42,864 bases of DNA from Amanita rubescens. Taxonomy: Eukaryota > Basidiomycota > Agaricomycetes > Agaricales > Amanitaceae. Numbering within the stretch: the stretch's first letter is position 1; each line of letters opens with the position of its first letter. The position numbers and the translations under genes are program-made. The stretch is from NCBI GenBank assembly GCA_015039365.1, contig WION01000452.1, positions 1 to 42,864 of the forward strand. The letters are read 5' to 3'. The notes beneath the pieces are model-generated. The model did not search any database, was not told the origin of the DNA, and saw only the letters and a program-made list of their open reading frames with translations. This document shows positions 10,483 to 23,175 of this stretch, one piece after another.

Positions 10483-13400
10483 TCAATCAGTAACATCACT
10501 CCTCGTCATGATATGATGCTCGTGCTCGTATTCAATATCCAAGGTTACCGAAAATTGTGCGGTCAATTGGAATTCCGTAGGCATGTGGCCGAACTCAGCA
10601 ACAATTGCAAGCTGGTCTCCGGCCTGTAGGGGGTACAGATATTCTTCAAGTCCTTCTTCCCAGCCAACAACGATGGAGGTCTTGTCGCCGGACAACGGCC
10701 ATAGCCAAGGTTCTCGCATCATATCTATGGGACTGTCCTGAGGAATGGGCGAAGGTAGCTTCCCTGCCCATTCATCGCAAGGCTTCCGGATGATCGCCAC
10801 GCCAATCCTCATGTTATCCGAGGCACACGGGTATTGTTCGTCATCTATAATTATGTCATACTCCGCATATTTGTGTATCGTGCACCAACTTACCGGAAGC
10901 CGTCCGATCGACAGCCAGTTTGACTTCCCCGATTGTCCGACAGATGTGACCACCTTCGTCAATCATGGGTACGATGGTAGGTGTGACCATGAGACATTGA
11001 CGAAGTGTGGTAGGTTTGCCGGCGTATTCCAAACATGCCTTGAGGGTACATATATTTGGACTTGTAATCTTCCATGTGTGATACAGAGGACAAGAGCACG
11101 AATTCTGGGATAACGATCGCCTAACTGACCGCGTTCGCGTTGGACGAACGCGCGCGCGGTCACGTCCGTGGGGCGAAATCTTGAATTTGTTAAGAAGAGA
11201 TTTCACTTGTGACACGATCGTGGGGTCACATAGTATTTCCTGTAAAACTCGTCGAAGAACGGTTACAAACACAACCGCGAAGAGCTACTTACCGAAGCTT
11301 CAAGCATGTCAAGGAATTTCCGAAAGACCTCCGCCGTTTGTCGCCCATCCTTTCCCATGTATTCATGGAGGTGTAAAATATGTTCTATTAAGTTTCTCAA
11401 CTTTTGTTCGAGAGATGGGATGAAGCAGTTATATTGAACATCTTTTAAATGCTCTATCCAGAACTTGGTGGCGTATCCGTAAGCTTCCGCGACGTAAGGA
11501 CGAAGGTGGTGAGGAGGTCGTTTCCACAATCGTGCGTCAATTACATCCTCCCCATCGTTCTTGGTCACATAGATATCAGAGCAAATGTCAGATGAAAGGC
11601 GATCGCAGAGGAAACTGACGCAGACATGCGCCATACAAACGTTGGATGCAACTGAACCACTCTCTATGACAGGGTGTGAACACTGGCGGTTGCTTGTCAT
11701 CCCTTCCGTGAACCAGGGATGCAGCATGGAGGAGAGAAAGCGGCTAGCATTGTCGTCGTGTTGAAGCAACTGTTTCTCGAGCATTACATTGAGAATTTGA
11801 GGTGTTTTGTCGGACCACAATCCAGTAACACCGAGCGCCATCGCAGCACCGACCGATATTTCCGACTTGAGCTTGACTTGTGAGGTTGCCTTTAAGGAGT
11901 CGTGGATAGAGCACTTAAGGATAGACGTGGCAGTGGCGTAGTCGGGAGGCGCTTTTGCAGAACAAATGATGCTCAGGAAAGCGCGTGCAGTATCATTTGA
12001 CACAACAGTCAGAAATCTGATTGCGACCGAAAGCCACAGGTAGATTCCTAGAGATTTGGCCTCAAAATCGTCGAAGACCTCTTCAACAGCATAATCAGCG
12101 AAGATACTGGGTCTGTTTTCTTGAAGGATTTTGAGGCATTGCCGAGAGTAAGATGTAACGTCCTCTACCAGGCCCTCTTCGTCGGCCGTCATGCGCCGCT
12201 GATGACAGTGAGGGATGCCCTTCAGACCATTCACGATATCTGCCTCTGGCCTTGACGTGATAAGAATGCGAAGGTTTGGAGGAAGGTTGCTTGCATTTCT
12301 AAGGGCCGACAAGACGCAGCCCCGATCCTGCCATACATCCAGCCCGTCTATTATGACAAGAATGGGCCCGATGATCGTCAGGTTACTAAGCGGTTCGATA
12401 ATAAGCCCCTGCAATTGTCTTTCAAAGACTGCTGTTCCAAGGGACGGTTTGAGCGAAATGGCTTTAGAAATGCGTAATTTAAGCTGATCATCGAACGCAG
12501 CGAGCTCGCGTGCGATAGAGCTGGATATTTTTGTTGGATTTCTATGCTCCGCGAAGCCTCGATCAAGAAATACGGAGGCACCAAGCCGTCCACCGTTATC
12601 GAATGCAACGGCAGTAGAATTAGCGATACGCGTCTTGCCACATCCCGGAGGCCCGACGAGAAGAAAGATCGGCGCTTCCGGATCCCGACAGATTGCCCAA
12701 CGAGCAATATCATTCAAAATCGCATTTTGAGAGCCTGGTAAGCATACGCTTTGCGGGTCCCAACTCGCCTCGTGCATGGGGAGGTTGACAGCTGCATCTG
12801 AAGAGAGTAAATACAGAGGATCGTGATCATGAAACGCGGGCGTACTGATGTCCCTCACGTCGCTAGCGATGTCCTCGACACTCTCCAGTATTCGGATAGT
12901 CCTAATCGCCACCTGAGTAACGCCGTTCGTTAAGAATTCTATCTTTAAATTAGTGAATGCTTTCTCGAAGGAGTCTAGAACCATGTCTGTTTTTGAGATA
13001 ATATTCTGAATTGCCCGTACAGCTGAGGGAGAGAATTAATCGCCAGTAATTCATCATGGATTAAAACTTACCAAAGCTCTGTGTTTTACAATACTCGACT
13101 ATAAACAGGGCGCACTCCTTTGTCGCGTCAAGCATACGCTCAATCGTTGTTTTGCACGATTGGATTCTTTCCAAAGATCCAGAATCCAGAATCAAACGGT
13201 AATTCGTTGCGATAGCGTCGAGAAGACCATTAACTTTCTGGTCTCGCAGACATTGCTGGATTGCGATCTGGTTATTCTTATAAGATGAAAAAGGGTATCC
13301 AATTGGCGAATAACAGTACCTCGAATGCGAATGTCACTGTGGTGACAGCGAGGCGGGCTTTTGGATATATCTGCAAAATAAAAACATGAACAGAAGTCCT

Positions 13401-14038
13401 AGCCATGTTCTATGCGGGATCTACCTGTGCAATGTTGTTTGATATTTTAATTAGAGTTCCCAACGAGAACAAGATATTCGTCCATGCAGGAGGCATCATT
13501 CCAACTTTGCTACTCGCGAGCGAACTGGTGATAATTCCCAAGTCTTTTAGACGATCTAATGAATAAGGCTTAATAGCGCCGTTGGCATCCTGGGCCTGGT
13601 CAGGTACTTGGTACCAGATACTTATCGTTCCACATTCCTTGTTTTTCTCGTTGTACAACCAAATCCGATGATCTAAATTGGCATGTCAGATGCAGCAATG
13701 TATGGGTCAAGTTAAACGTGCCGCAAGACGGATCCAACACTAATATGTCGATTTTCTTTGAACAACAAACCCTATGCGTTTTGCGATGTTGATGGATGCA
13801 ATAAAGTTCCAAGATTAGTCGATCATTTTTGGACACGTTGCTATAACCCTTGTCAGATGTGACTCCTCTCTCAGAACTGACTTACCATGCAAACCTGTGA
13901 TCCCATCTTGGGGATTGCGCAGCTGACACGCGCGCAATACCTGTCCTACTCGACTCGTTGTTTATCCGAATATCCACTTGATAGCGCAACTTCTTTAATC
14001 TAGACGTAATCCGATGTTCGGTGTGAATATCGTGTCCA
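10483..14038 (-). CDS. NACHT NTPase of the NLR/STAND type, copy A
   Basis: This is a fungal NLR-like ATPase, probably a cytosolic sensor of the self/non-self or immune type (family inference). The central exon 12984-11263 encodes 564 codons before its donor. It holds Walker A GPPGCGKT (residues 111-118 of the exon), Walker B ILVIIDGLD (208-216) and the sensor LRILITSRPE. Upstream exons, phase-consistent, encode a helical region (VTTVTFAFE, then ERIQSCKTTIERML) and before it a beta-rich segment (LRYQVDIRINN..SPRWDHRFAW..LILELYC) that looks like a C2 domain. Downstream exons (about 11206-10910 and 10844-10483) encode a cysteine-containing beta-rich C-terminal domain (QAGDQLAIVAEFGHMPTEF) ending SDVTD. 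No ankyrin, WD or TPR repeats are seen. The first coding exon could not be fixed; 14038 is the furthest supported exon edge. Intact in all exons read. Confidence 0.85.
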
Positions 14039-14039
14039 C

Positions 14040-15400
14040 TACCAAGTTATTCATCAGGACGAGCATGACGATTAGCATACTGGTTGATACCATTCGATTA
14101 CGAACTCGATATTCAACGTCGACTTGGATGACATTCGCCTATTGTACGTCAAATCAGTCGTATTATGTAGAGCTCGCCTCGGGACGGCACGGTCCATAGT
14201 TGACGCGGTGACGGTTGACACAGGCCGGCAATGGAACAGCAAACGGTTGTGAGGAAGTGACACTCTTCGATCACAATGCACAAGTGCCAGTTATAAACAC
14301 CGCGACGTATAGTTTCCCATGCCCCGCCGTGAAGCTGATGTCATGAGTCATTACAACCGTTGCGCACAGAGTCAACGAAAATCGATATTCTGGGGCACCT
14401 CCGCGTCAGTCACTGTAGTCCAGCACGCTTTCAGAGCACCGATATAGCACAATATGCGGGAGGGGGTGTTTAGAAAGCAGTACTCTTACAGAGCGCCATA
14501 ACACCGGTACCTGTAAGCTATATTTTAGCCCCAAGAAGGACAGCGTTGGACGCACTAAAACAAAATTAGATGACTTCCGTTATCGAATGCACATGTTGCA
14601 AGCCGGTGGACTGAACCTTATGACATTCCCTGTCAAATTTAGCGCCCAACTCTTTCTAAGGCCGAGGAAATAGGCGTGGAAGTGGTCTAAAGAAATACTT
14701 AACGTGCGTCCGCTTGAACAGTTTTATGTGGGATATGAATTGGTGTTGAGCAAGACCTACTGGTTTCCGCTGTAATATTCGCGTTCAGCGTAAATGAAGA
14801 GGAATGAAGTCGGAGATAGTGCTTCTTGTGGCTGTGGGATCCGCTTCAAGGGTGATCACAAGCGCCTAACTATATTGATGTGGGGTGATGCCGCGGTTCA
14901 ACTTGATTGACATGCTTGCATGTTGGCCTTCACGAAATACGGGTCTAGCAACGCTCTTAATGCGCCTGACAAGCGCTGGGCACGAGATTCGATTAGTGTC
15001 TTGCGCACCTCCTCGGCCCCGGCGCTGGCGCCCGGTTCGGCGTCAGAAACATGATGGTACGTACCCAATTCGCGATGAAGAGCGCAGCGACTCAGATGTA
15101 CTTAATGGGTCATTACCTAATATCAACGCTTCTGTGCCTATACCTGTGATAGTTGAGTGCGGAGGCCTCTGAATCCGTTTCGAGCTATCCGTGCCCAATT
15201 CTGGCTTTCTGTACTTTTGTTCTTGACGTACTTACATGATGGCCGAGTGATTCAACGAGGCGTGGGATCGGCACGGAATATGTCCACTCTCGTGACACTC
15301 CGACTCGGACACGCATGCACTCAGTATGCGGCATGCCTATACCGTCTCTGGAGTATTAGCATTGTACATTAATAATACATGACACGCTTTCAACCCCTCA
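14040..15400. other. Upstream region of NLR-A, no gene accepted
   Basis: This ~1.35 kb lies between the NLR start and the PEX19 relic. It is matched in unit B by about 20795-21850 and 23260-23510, with frequent substitutions and indels that do not respect any reading frame. Plus-strand frames at 14885-15172 and its unit-B counterpart begin alike (MMPR..FNLID) but then diverge by frameshift, so they do not behave as conserved coding sequence. The region probably contains the first exon and promoter of the NLR. Confidence 0.5.
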
Positions 15401-15404
15401 AGGC

Positions 15405-16616
15405 ACGTCATCTGTGCCCAGGCCCAATCCTAGGGGAAGACTCGGTCCCATGAGTTCATCTGGCGGTGAGCCATGGGATTGGACCTTCGCGAAACGTTAG
15501 ACTATAGCGTAGGCGTTAATACTGGGAGTGCGCACCTCGCTCATGAGCTTAACAAAGGTTTTTACGTCGCGGAAATCGGGCGCATCAAATAAAGCTTTGA
15601 TCTTATTGATGACTACTAGCTGCTTTTCGTAGCGCTGTCTGTCTGTAAGAACGATAGGTGATGGTGGAGAAGCGAGGTATCCAGGGAACTACTTGACGAA
15701 TCTGAATCAGCAAGAAAACTGCGTAAAAGCGCGACGTACACCTTGTCTGATAGCTCTTTCGGAAGTTCATACACTTCTCTGCCGAGAAGCTGTCTCATCA
15801 TGTTCTCGAGGAAACCACAGAGCTCTTCTTCGTTCTCAACTCCTGATCCCAGGTTTGAAAAAGACGCAATGAGTTTTCAAGAGCTGCTGCCTCCCCCGAA
15901 GAAGTGCCCTTCTGCCCAACACCAGATTATATGTAAATCAATAAGCACCTGCACACGGAATTAAATTGACAGACTTGTATCATATTAGATTCTTCACTCT
16001 CCGTCTTATCTATTACTGGCCTCAGAACGTCTTGAAAACCCTTTCCTTTCACAGGAGCTTGAAAAGTTGAGCCTTCGGTATTTGATGGTCCAGCCTTCGT
16101 ACCATCCATTTCGGATCCTCGGTCTAAATCGCCTGAAGTACTGATAGTTTCCCATAGGCACTTGGATATTTCCTCTCCTCCCCTCTCTTTCTCTGGACAT
16201 TTCTTCATCTATTGTTCCAGCGTTGACGGATCGATACCAATTTCTTACATGAAAGTCTCCATTTCGGTTGCGAATTCTTGAGAGAAGGCAGGATTGACCT
16301 TAGCTCCATTCGCAGCATCCCAACCAGCAGAGTTCGCGGGTCCTTGACCGGGAGGTCTTAGTTCTTTTTCCTTCGATTTCTCCGGACCTCCACCTTTCTG
16401 TCTCCAGTCGTCGTCGTCTCGAGGCTGATAGAATGCTCGCAAGAGATATTCCTCCACTGGCTCCGCAAGCTCTCGAGTGGAAGCAGGACCGAGCTCAGCA
16501 CCCTTTGAAGAGCCAGCGGGCCTTTGGCTAGGAGGGCTCAGGAGTCGGAGCGTCGACTGCTGGGGTTGTGCCTTAATCAGCGAGACAATCCTAGCCGACT
16601 CGTATTTTGTTCTAAG
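15405..16616 (-). pseudogene. PEX19: PEX19 pseudogene (unit A)
   Basis: This is the unit-A copy of the peroxin gene at 23523-24861. It is dead by several independent lesions. The first exon and promoter are absent because the duplication breakpoint falls at about 16615. An arginine codon becomes TAA at about 16246 (directly after METFM), and a second in-frame TAG follows about 40 bases on. A deletion of about 13 bases near 15866-15875 shifts the frame in the exon that begins KGTSSGEA. The final exon ends at VP and stop, without the CaaX tetrapeptide that the other copy has. Splice sites are mostly still recognisable, so decay is fairly recent. Confidence 0.88.
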
Positions 16617-17058
16617 TGGTGCTCTCTTCCACGGTGATCGGGGAATATCGTCCGCTTCGATTGTAGCGGCAAAGATTTCGTTGGTGCCTTAGCCAATTAT
16701 TTTCCCGTCACAAACAAGACCACATTCCCTTCACCCACTTCATGATTTCTATCACCCAAGATATATAAAGTTGTTCGGTGCTCGATGTAATCCATCTTGA
16801 TGAACGCTGATGCGCACCCCCATGGATAATATCGACATTATTTAGGTAGAGTCCAATATCGTGGGATTCATGGACGCTGTAGTAGTTATCTATAGCGATC
16901 GATAGTTCACGCTAGAGGTAGATGCCATAGTTGTCGTAAACCTAAGCCTGACAGTCATGGCCGTATCTAGCATGGATGGAAATGTGCTATGTTATCGATA
17001 AGCGGAAGAGTGAATGATAGAGGTCCAAATATGCGTCAAGAATCAAGATCATGTATAA

Positions 17059-17325
17059 TGCATAAATATTCGGAAGTGGATAGGAAGAATCAATCAGTAC
17101 TAATGCAGTGGGCAGTGGTCTCACCATTCCTCGTCATCATGATGCTCGTGCTCGTATTCAATATCCAGGGTTACCAAAAATCGCGCGGTTAATTGCAATG
17201 CATAATATTCGAAAGTGGATAGGAAGAATTGGCAACGCAGTGGGCAGTGGTCTCGTCATTATGATGCTCGAGCTCGTATTCGATATCCAGGTTTACCGAA
17301 AATTTTGCGGCCAATTGCAATTCCG
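17059..17325. repeat. Local tandem duplication at the 3' end of NLR-B
   Basis: Two adjacent ~135-base copies, about 17059-17198 and 17199-17325, share TGCATAA.ATATTCG.AAGTGGATAGGAAGAAT, GCAGTGGGCAGTGGTCTC and the ATGATGCTCG.GCTCGTATTC block. Unit A has one copy at 10448-10560. The duplication places a new stop and a changed tail at the NLR-B C-terminus. Confidence 0.75.
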
Positions 17326-20300
17326 TTGGTTGGTTTCCGAACTCAGCAACAATTGCAAGCTGATCTCCGGCCTGTAGAGGGTACAGATATTCTTCAAGTC
17401 CAAGTTCTTCCCAGTCAACAACGACGGAGGCCTTGTCGCCAGGCAACGGCCACAGCCAAGGTTCTCCCATCATATCTATGGGGCTGTCTTGAGGAACGGG
17501 CGAAGGTAGCATCCCTGCCCATTCTGAAGAGAACTCATCACAAGGCTTCTGGATGATCGCCACGCCAATCCTCATGTTATCCGAGGCACACGGGTATTGT
17601 TCGTCGTCTATAATTATGTCATGGATACCCCACATATTTGTGTATCGTACACCAACTTACCGGAAGCCGTCCGATCGACAGTCAGTGTGACTTTCCCGAT
17701 TGTCCGACAGATGTGACCACCTTCGTCAATCATGGGTACGATGGCAGGTGTGACCATCAGACATTGACTAAGTGGGGTAGGTTTGCCAGCGTATTCCAAA
17801 CATGCCTTGAGGGTGCACGTATTTGGACTTGTAATCTTCCATGTGCGATATAGAGGACAAAAGCACGAATTCTGGGATAACGATCGCCTAACCGACCGTT
17901 TTCGCCTTGGACGAACGCGGGCGCGGTCACATCTGTGGGGGGAAATCTTGAATTTGTTGAGAAGAGATTTCGCTTGTGACACGATCGTGGGATCACATAG
18001 TAGTTCCTGTAAAACTCGTCGAAGAACGGTTACAAACACAACCGGGAAGAGCCACTCACCGAAGCTTCAAACATGTCAAGGAATTTCCGAAGGACCTCCG
18101 CCGTTTGTCGCCCATCCTTTCCCATGTACTCGTGTAGGTGGAAAATATTTTCTATTAAGTTTCTTAACTTTTGTTCGAGAAATGGGATGCAGCAGTCATC
18201 TTGAACATCTTTTAAATGCTGTATCCAGAACTTGGTGGCGTATCCGTAAGCTTCTGCGACGTAAGGACGAAGGTGGTGAGGAGGTCGTTTCCACAATCGT
18301 GCGTCAATTACATCCTCCCCATCGTTCTTGGTCACATAGATATCAGAGCAAATGTCAGAGGAAAGGCGGTCGCAAAGGAAAGTGACGCAGACATGCGCCA
18401 TACAAACGTTGGATGCAATTGAACCACTCTCTACGACAGGGTGTGGACACTGGCGGTTACTTGTCATCCCTTCCGTGGACCAGGGATGCAGGATGGAGGA
18501 GAGGAAGCGGCTAGCATTGTCATCGTCACGTTGAAGCAACCGTTTCTCGAGCATTGTATTGAGAATTTGAAGTGTTTTGTCAGACCACAATCCAGTAACA
18601 CCGAGCGCCATCGCAGCACCGACCGATATTTCCGACTTGAGCTTGACTTGTGAGGTTGCCTTCAACGAGTCGTGGATAGAGCACTTGAGGATAGACATAG
18701 CAATGGCGTAGTCGGGAGGCGCTTCGACAGAACAAATGATACTCAGGAAAGCGCGTGCAGTATCGTTTGACACAACAGTCAGAAATCTGATTGCGACCGA
18801 AAGCCATAGGTAGATTCCTAGAGATTTGGCCTCAAAATCGTCGAAGACCTCTTCAACAGAATAATCAGCGAAGATGCTGGGTCTGTTATCTTGAAGGATT
18901 TCGAGGCATTGCCGAGAATAAGATGAAACGTCCTCCACCAGGCCCTCTTCGTCGGCCGTCATGCGCCGCTGATGACAGTGAGGGATGCCCTTCATACCAT
19001 TCACGATATCTGCCTCTGGCCTTGACGTGATAAGGAAGCGAATGTTTGGATGAAGGTTGCTCGCATTTCTAAGGGCCGACAAAACGCGGTTCCGATCCTG
19101 CCACACGTCCAGCCCGTCTATTATGACGAGAATGGGCCCGATAATTGTCAGGTCACTAAGCGGTTCGATAATAAGCCCCTGCAATTGTCTTTCGGGGACT
19201 GCTGTTCCAAGGCACGGTTTGAGCGAAATGGCTTTAGAAATGCGTAATTTAAGCTGATTATCGAAAGCAGCGAGCTCGCGTGCGATAGAGCTGAATACTT
19301 TTGTTGGATTTCTATGCTCCGTGATGCCTCGATCAAGAAATACGGAGGCACCAAGATGTCCACCGTCATAAACAAAGGCGGTAGAATTAGCGATACGCGT
19401 CTTGCCACATCCCGGAGGCCCGACGAGAAGAAAGATCGGCGCTTCCGGGTCCCGACGGATTGCCCAGCGAGCAATATCATTCAAAATCTGCTTTTGGGAG
19501 CCTGGTAAGCATACGCTCTGCGGGTCCCAACTTGTCTCGTGCATAGGGAGGTTGACAGCTGCATCTGAAGAGAGTAAATACAGAAGATCGCGATCATGAA
19601 ACCCGGACCTACTGATGTCTCTCACGTCGCTAGCGATGTCCTCGACGCTCTCCATTATTCGGATAGTCCCAATCGCCGCCTGAGCAACGCCGTTCGTTAA
19701 GAATTCCATCCTTAAATCAGCGAATGCCTTCTCGAAGGAGTCTAGGACCATGTCTGTTGAGATAACGTTCTGAATTGCCCGTACAACTGGGGAACAGAAT
19801 CAATCGTTAGTAATCCATCCTGAATTCACACTTACTGAAGTTTTGTGTTTTACAATATTCGACTATATACATGGCGCACTCCTTTGTCACGTCCAGCATA
19901 CGTTCAATCGTTGTTTTGCACGATTGGATTCTTTCCAAAGGTTGGGAATCCAGAATTAAACTGTAATTCGCCGCGATAGCATCGAGAAGACTAGTGACTC
20001 TCTGGTCTCGCAGACATTGTTGAATTGCAATCTGATTATTCTTATAAGATGAAAGGAGGTATACGATTGACGAATAACAGTACCTCAAACGCGAATGTCA
20101 CTGTGGTGACAGCGAGGCGGGCTTTTGGATATATCTGCAAATAAAAACATCAAAACAAGTCCCAGCCATGTTCTATGCGGGATCTACCTGCGCAATGTTG
20201 TTTGATATTTTAATCAGAGTTCCCAACGAGAAGAGGATATTCGTCCATGCAGGAGGCATCATTCCAACCTTGCTGCTCGCGAGCGAACTAGTGATAATTC

Positions 20301-20792
20301 CCAAGTCTTTCAGACGATCTAATGAATAAGGCCTAATAGCGCTGTTGGCATCCTGGGCCTCTTGGTAACAGATACTTATCGTTCCATATTCCTTGTTTTT
20401 CTTGTTGTACAAACAAATCCGATGATCTGAATTGGCATGTCAGATGCAGCAACATATAGACCGAGTTAAACCTACCGTGCAAAGGATCTAACGCCAATAT
20501 ATCGATTTCCTTTGAACAACAAACCCTATGCGTTTTGCGATGTTGATGGATGCAATAAAGTTCTAAGATTACTCGATCATTTCTGGACACGTTGCTACAA
20601 CGCTTATCAGCTGTGATTCTCCCCTCAGAATTGACTTACCATGCAAACTTGTGATCCCATCTCGGGGATTGCGCAGCTGACACGTGCGCAATAGCTGTCC
20701 TACTCGACCCGTTGTTTACGCGAATATTCACTTGATAGTGCAACTTCTTTATTCTAGGCGTAATCCGATGTTTGGTGCGAATATCGTGTCCA
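17189..20792 (-). CDS. NACHT NTPase of the NLR/STAND type, copy B
   Basis: Paralogue of the gene at 10483-14038, with the same exon layout and domains: C2-like N-terminus (LHYQVNIRVNN), helical region, NACHT, and the beta-rich C-terminal domain. The central exon (19751-18030) is the same length as in copy A because a one-residue loss after Walker A (GGH for NGGR) is balanced by a one-residue gain in the DDDNASRF segment. By eye roughly nine of ten residues agree. Walker A GPPGCGKT, Walker B ILVIIDGLD and LITSRPE are unchanged. Differences cluster after Walker A and in the N-terminal linker. The C-terminus differs: a local tandem duplication replaces the copy-A ending with about 20 new residues ending IMHCN. 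The start exon is unresolved. All exons read are open, so both NLRs appear maintained. Confidence 0.85.
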
Positions 20793-22030
20793 CTACAGAT
20801 TATTCATCAGAACGAGCATAACAATTAGCATATTGATTAAAACCATTGAATTAAGAGCTCGATGTTCGGCGTCGACTTGGATGCCATTTGCCTATTTAAC
20901 GTCACATTAGTCGTGTTATCCAGAGCTCATCTCAGGAGGACCGCACAGTTCCGTAGTTGACGTGGTGACGGTCGACACAGGTGGGCAGTGGAACAGAAAG
21001 CGGTTGTTGTAAGGAAGCGATTCTCTTCAATCACGCACGAGTGCCAGTTATAAACGCCGCGACGCATGGCCTCCCATGCCTCGCCGTGAGGCTGGTGTCG
21101 TGTCATTGCAACCGTTGCGCACATTAAAAGTAAAAGAGAATCGGTGATCCGGGGCACCTCCGCTTCAGTCGCTGTTGTCCAGCACGCTCCCAGAGTACCG
21201 ACATTGCAGAGGGGGTGTTTAGAAAGCAGTACTCTTGCAGAGCGCCATAGCACCGGTACCTTTTAGCTATGTTTTAGCCCCAAGAAGAAGGACATGCGGT
21301 GATACGTTGGATGTACTAGAACAAAATCAGATGGCTTCCTATAGCCTCATTGAATGCACATGTTGAAGTCGTATTCAGAAGGTGGACTGAACCTTATGAC
21401 ATTCCGTGTCAAATTTAGCGCCCAACTGTTCAAAGCCGAGGAAATAGGCATGGAAGCGGTCTAAAGAAATAATTGACGTGCATCACTTGAACAATTTAAT
21501 ATGATATGAATTGGTGTTGAGCGAGACCTACTGGTTTCCATTGTAATGTTCGCGTTCAGCGTAAATGGAGTCGGTGATAGTGCATCTTGTGGCTGTGGGA
21601 TCTGATCACAAGCATGAGCGCCTAACTACATCGATGTCAGGTGATGCCGCGCCGGTTCAACCTGATTGACAAGATTCCATATGCTTGCACGTCAGCCATC
21701 ACGACATACGAGCTCTCGATGTGCCTGAAAAACGCCGGGCACCGAGAATCGATCAATGTATTGCACCCCATTGATACGGAATGTGTGGCCGGTAGCAAGC
21801 GCGGCGACTCAGGTGCAATGGGTCATTCCCTGATATCTACGCTTTCTGTAGTAGTGTTGAGAACCACAAGAGGGTGAAAATGACTGGCATAGCAGTAGCA
21901 GCCGGGAGACGTGGGGATTTAACTTGGAAGTAGTGAAAATGGCCTTGAGAGAGTACCAGGATTAGAAGATGACGTATACATAGATATCAGAGTAATACTG
22001 TAGTATGTGTGTAGGATGCACGAGTAGCTT

Positions 22031-22815
22031 TTAGTTGAGGACGAGATAACAGTCGGCCAGCTCCTCCAAGAGCTCGTCTTTCCCCATTTGTTCAAGTTCC
22101 TCCTCCTTTCGATCTTGGTAGAGCACATCGTATTGTGCTCCTTTGACCGTCTTGACACTGTAATCCAAAACTAAGAACGCGTCCCGCATATATTCATCGG
22201 ATGTTGTAAAACGTTTCCCGACGAGTTCCTCCGGGTATGAGCACCATGTTTCAATGTCGGAACTCGTAACATTGCGGAGAATCGGATTCTCAGGGATGAT
22301 CTTCGTAACCGCCGGGACGTACAAAGGGGTAGGTGATGGCCTCTTTAGAATCCATTCCCTTCTACCAATAAAAGGTTAATGACAGTTGGATTAGGTAACT
22401 TGAGACTTACAATAAACGACTTCCGACTTGGAGAACAGGCCCCACATTAATATCGCCGACAATGTGTTCAAGCAGAAACTGGACATATCCCATAGAACAG
22501 AAACAGATACGCATGTGGCTAAAAACAAGGGATTAGTTTGGAGCTTGACAATGAACAGATCAACAACAACAACTCACTCGTCGAATGACCGCGCTTCAAC
22601 CATGCACCTCCTCGCAAGCTCAGCCATCGATGAACGGATCCGTTTGATGTCGCGGGCTGAACCCGGCGGACAACGGGCGAATTCAGCCTCGAACTCTTTA
22701 GAGACTCGAGCGTGAGCTGCCTCAGACTCCTTGATATCTTGGCGTAGGATAGCGGAGTGCTCTTCAAATAGTTTTATATACTCAAAATAGAGGCGTCCAT
22801 AATTTTGGATGTCAT
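22031..22815 (-). CDS. Unassigned coiled-coil protein (unit B only)
   Basis: Three exons join in phase on the minus strand: about 22815-22579, an exon at about 22520-22412, and one ending at the stop at 22031. The first holds FEYIKLFEEHSAIL and a long charged helix (VSKEFEAEFARCPPGSARDI), probably a coiled coil. The middle has VQFLLEHIVGDINVGPVL. The last has ILRNVTSSDIETWCSYPEEL and ends ELADCYLVLN. The start codon is not fixed; the frame opens after an acceptor-like AAAAG at about 22816. I do not recognise the family. The gene lies in the 1.4 kb that unit A lacks, so it was either inserted in B or deleted from A. Confidence 0.5.
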
Positions 22816-22934
22816 CCTTTTACAGCTTTCCGGATGTCGACATGATAGGAAAAGCGGGCGACAAGTGCATGTGTGACGCGTGATATGGCTCCCATATGAC
22901 GCCCTGATCATCGTCATCGCGCACCGGGTTGATC

Positions 22935-23175
22935 AACTGCAGTTGAAGGAGTTGTGTAGAGGAGTTGTGTAGGTGGATTGTGAGGTGAGTCCCAGTCGTT
23001 TCTGGGGTTTTTGAGGTCGCTGATTCCGATGGTGTGGCGTAGGACGAAATTCAATACCAAGTTGAGTCTTGAGACCGTAGATGAATGACGACAGAGTTGG
23101 AGCCTTGTCTTCCATCTCTCAGCCTCGGCGACCATGCGCTCGATTTCTTCTTAGGTAAGGCGTTCCGCGTAATGA
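22935..23175 (-). pseudogene. Relic resembling the C-terminal part of Hsp70
   Basis: The minus strand at about 23165-23110 reads RLT-stop-EEIERMVAEAE. This is close to the well-known Hsp70 segment (G-R-L-S/T-K-E-E-I-E-R-M-V-x-E-A-E) with the lysine codon replaced by TAA. A shift of frame then gives EDKAPTLSSFIYGLKTQ, which keeps the spacing of the next Hsp70 helix (E-D-K ... Y-x-x-K). The rest is not recognisable. There is no upstream ATPase domain in the window. It is therefore a short broken fragment, and the match is by motif only. Confidence 0.45.

Larger units (their letters stand above)
9918..16619. repeat. Tandem duplication, unit A (NLR-A plus PEX19 pseudogene)
   Basis: Nearly the whole of this ~6.7 kb recurs at 16620-24800. 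Shared order: an intergenic start with GATATCGTCCGCTTCGATTG (9951; matched at 16648 with one difference next to it), the NLR gene, ~1.3 kb of its upstream flank, then PEX19. The copies differ by many substitutions and small indels, so the event is old enough for divergence. The right edge of unit A is inside PEX19 just before its first exon, at about 16613-16620, where sequence switches directly to the start of unit B. Confidence 0.9.

Noticed and set aside
14885..15172. Plus-strand ORF starting MMPRFNLID, with a counterpart at 21641 in unit B
   Set aside because: After the first ten codons the two copies lose frame by indels, so there is no sign of coding constraint.
17783..18385. Plus-strand open frame of 200 codons
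   Set aside because: It lies opposite the NLR-B C-terminal exons, crosses their introns, and its counterpart in unit A is broken by stops, while the minus-strand exons keep phase in both copies.
22935..23175. A functional Hsp70 gene
   Set aside because: Only a fragment of the C-terminal helical region is present, with a stop and a frame change, and no ATPase domain is nearby.
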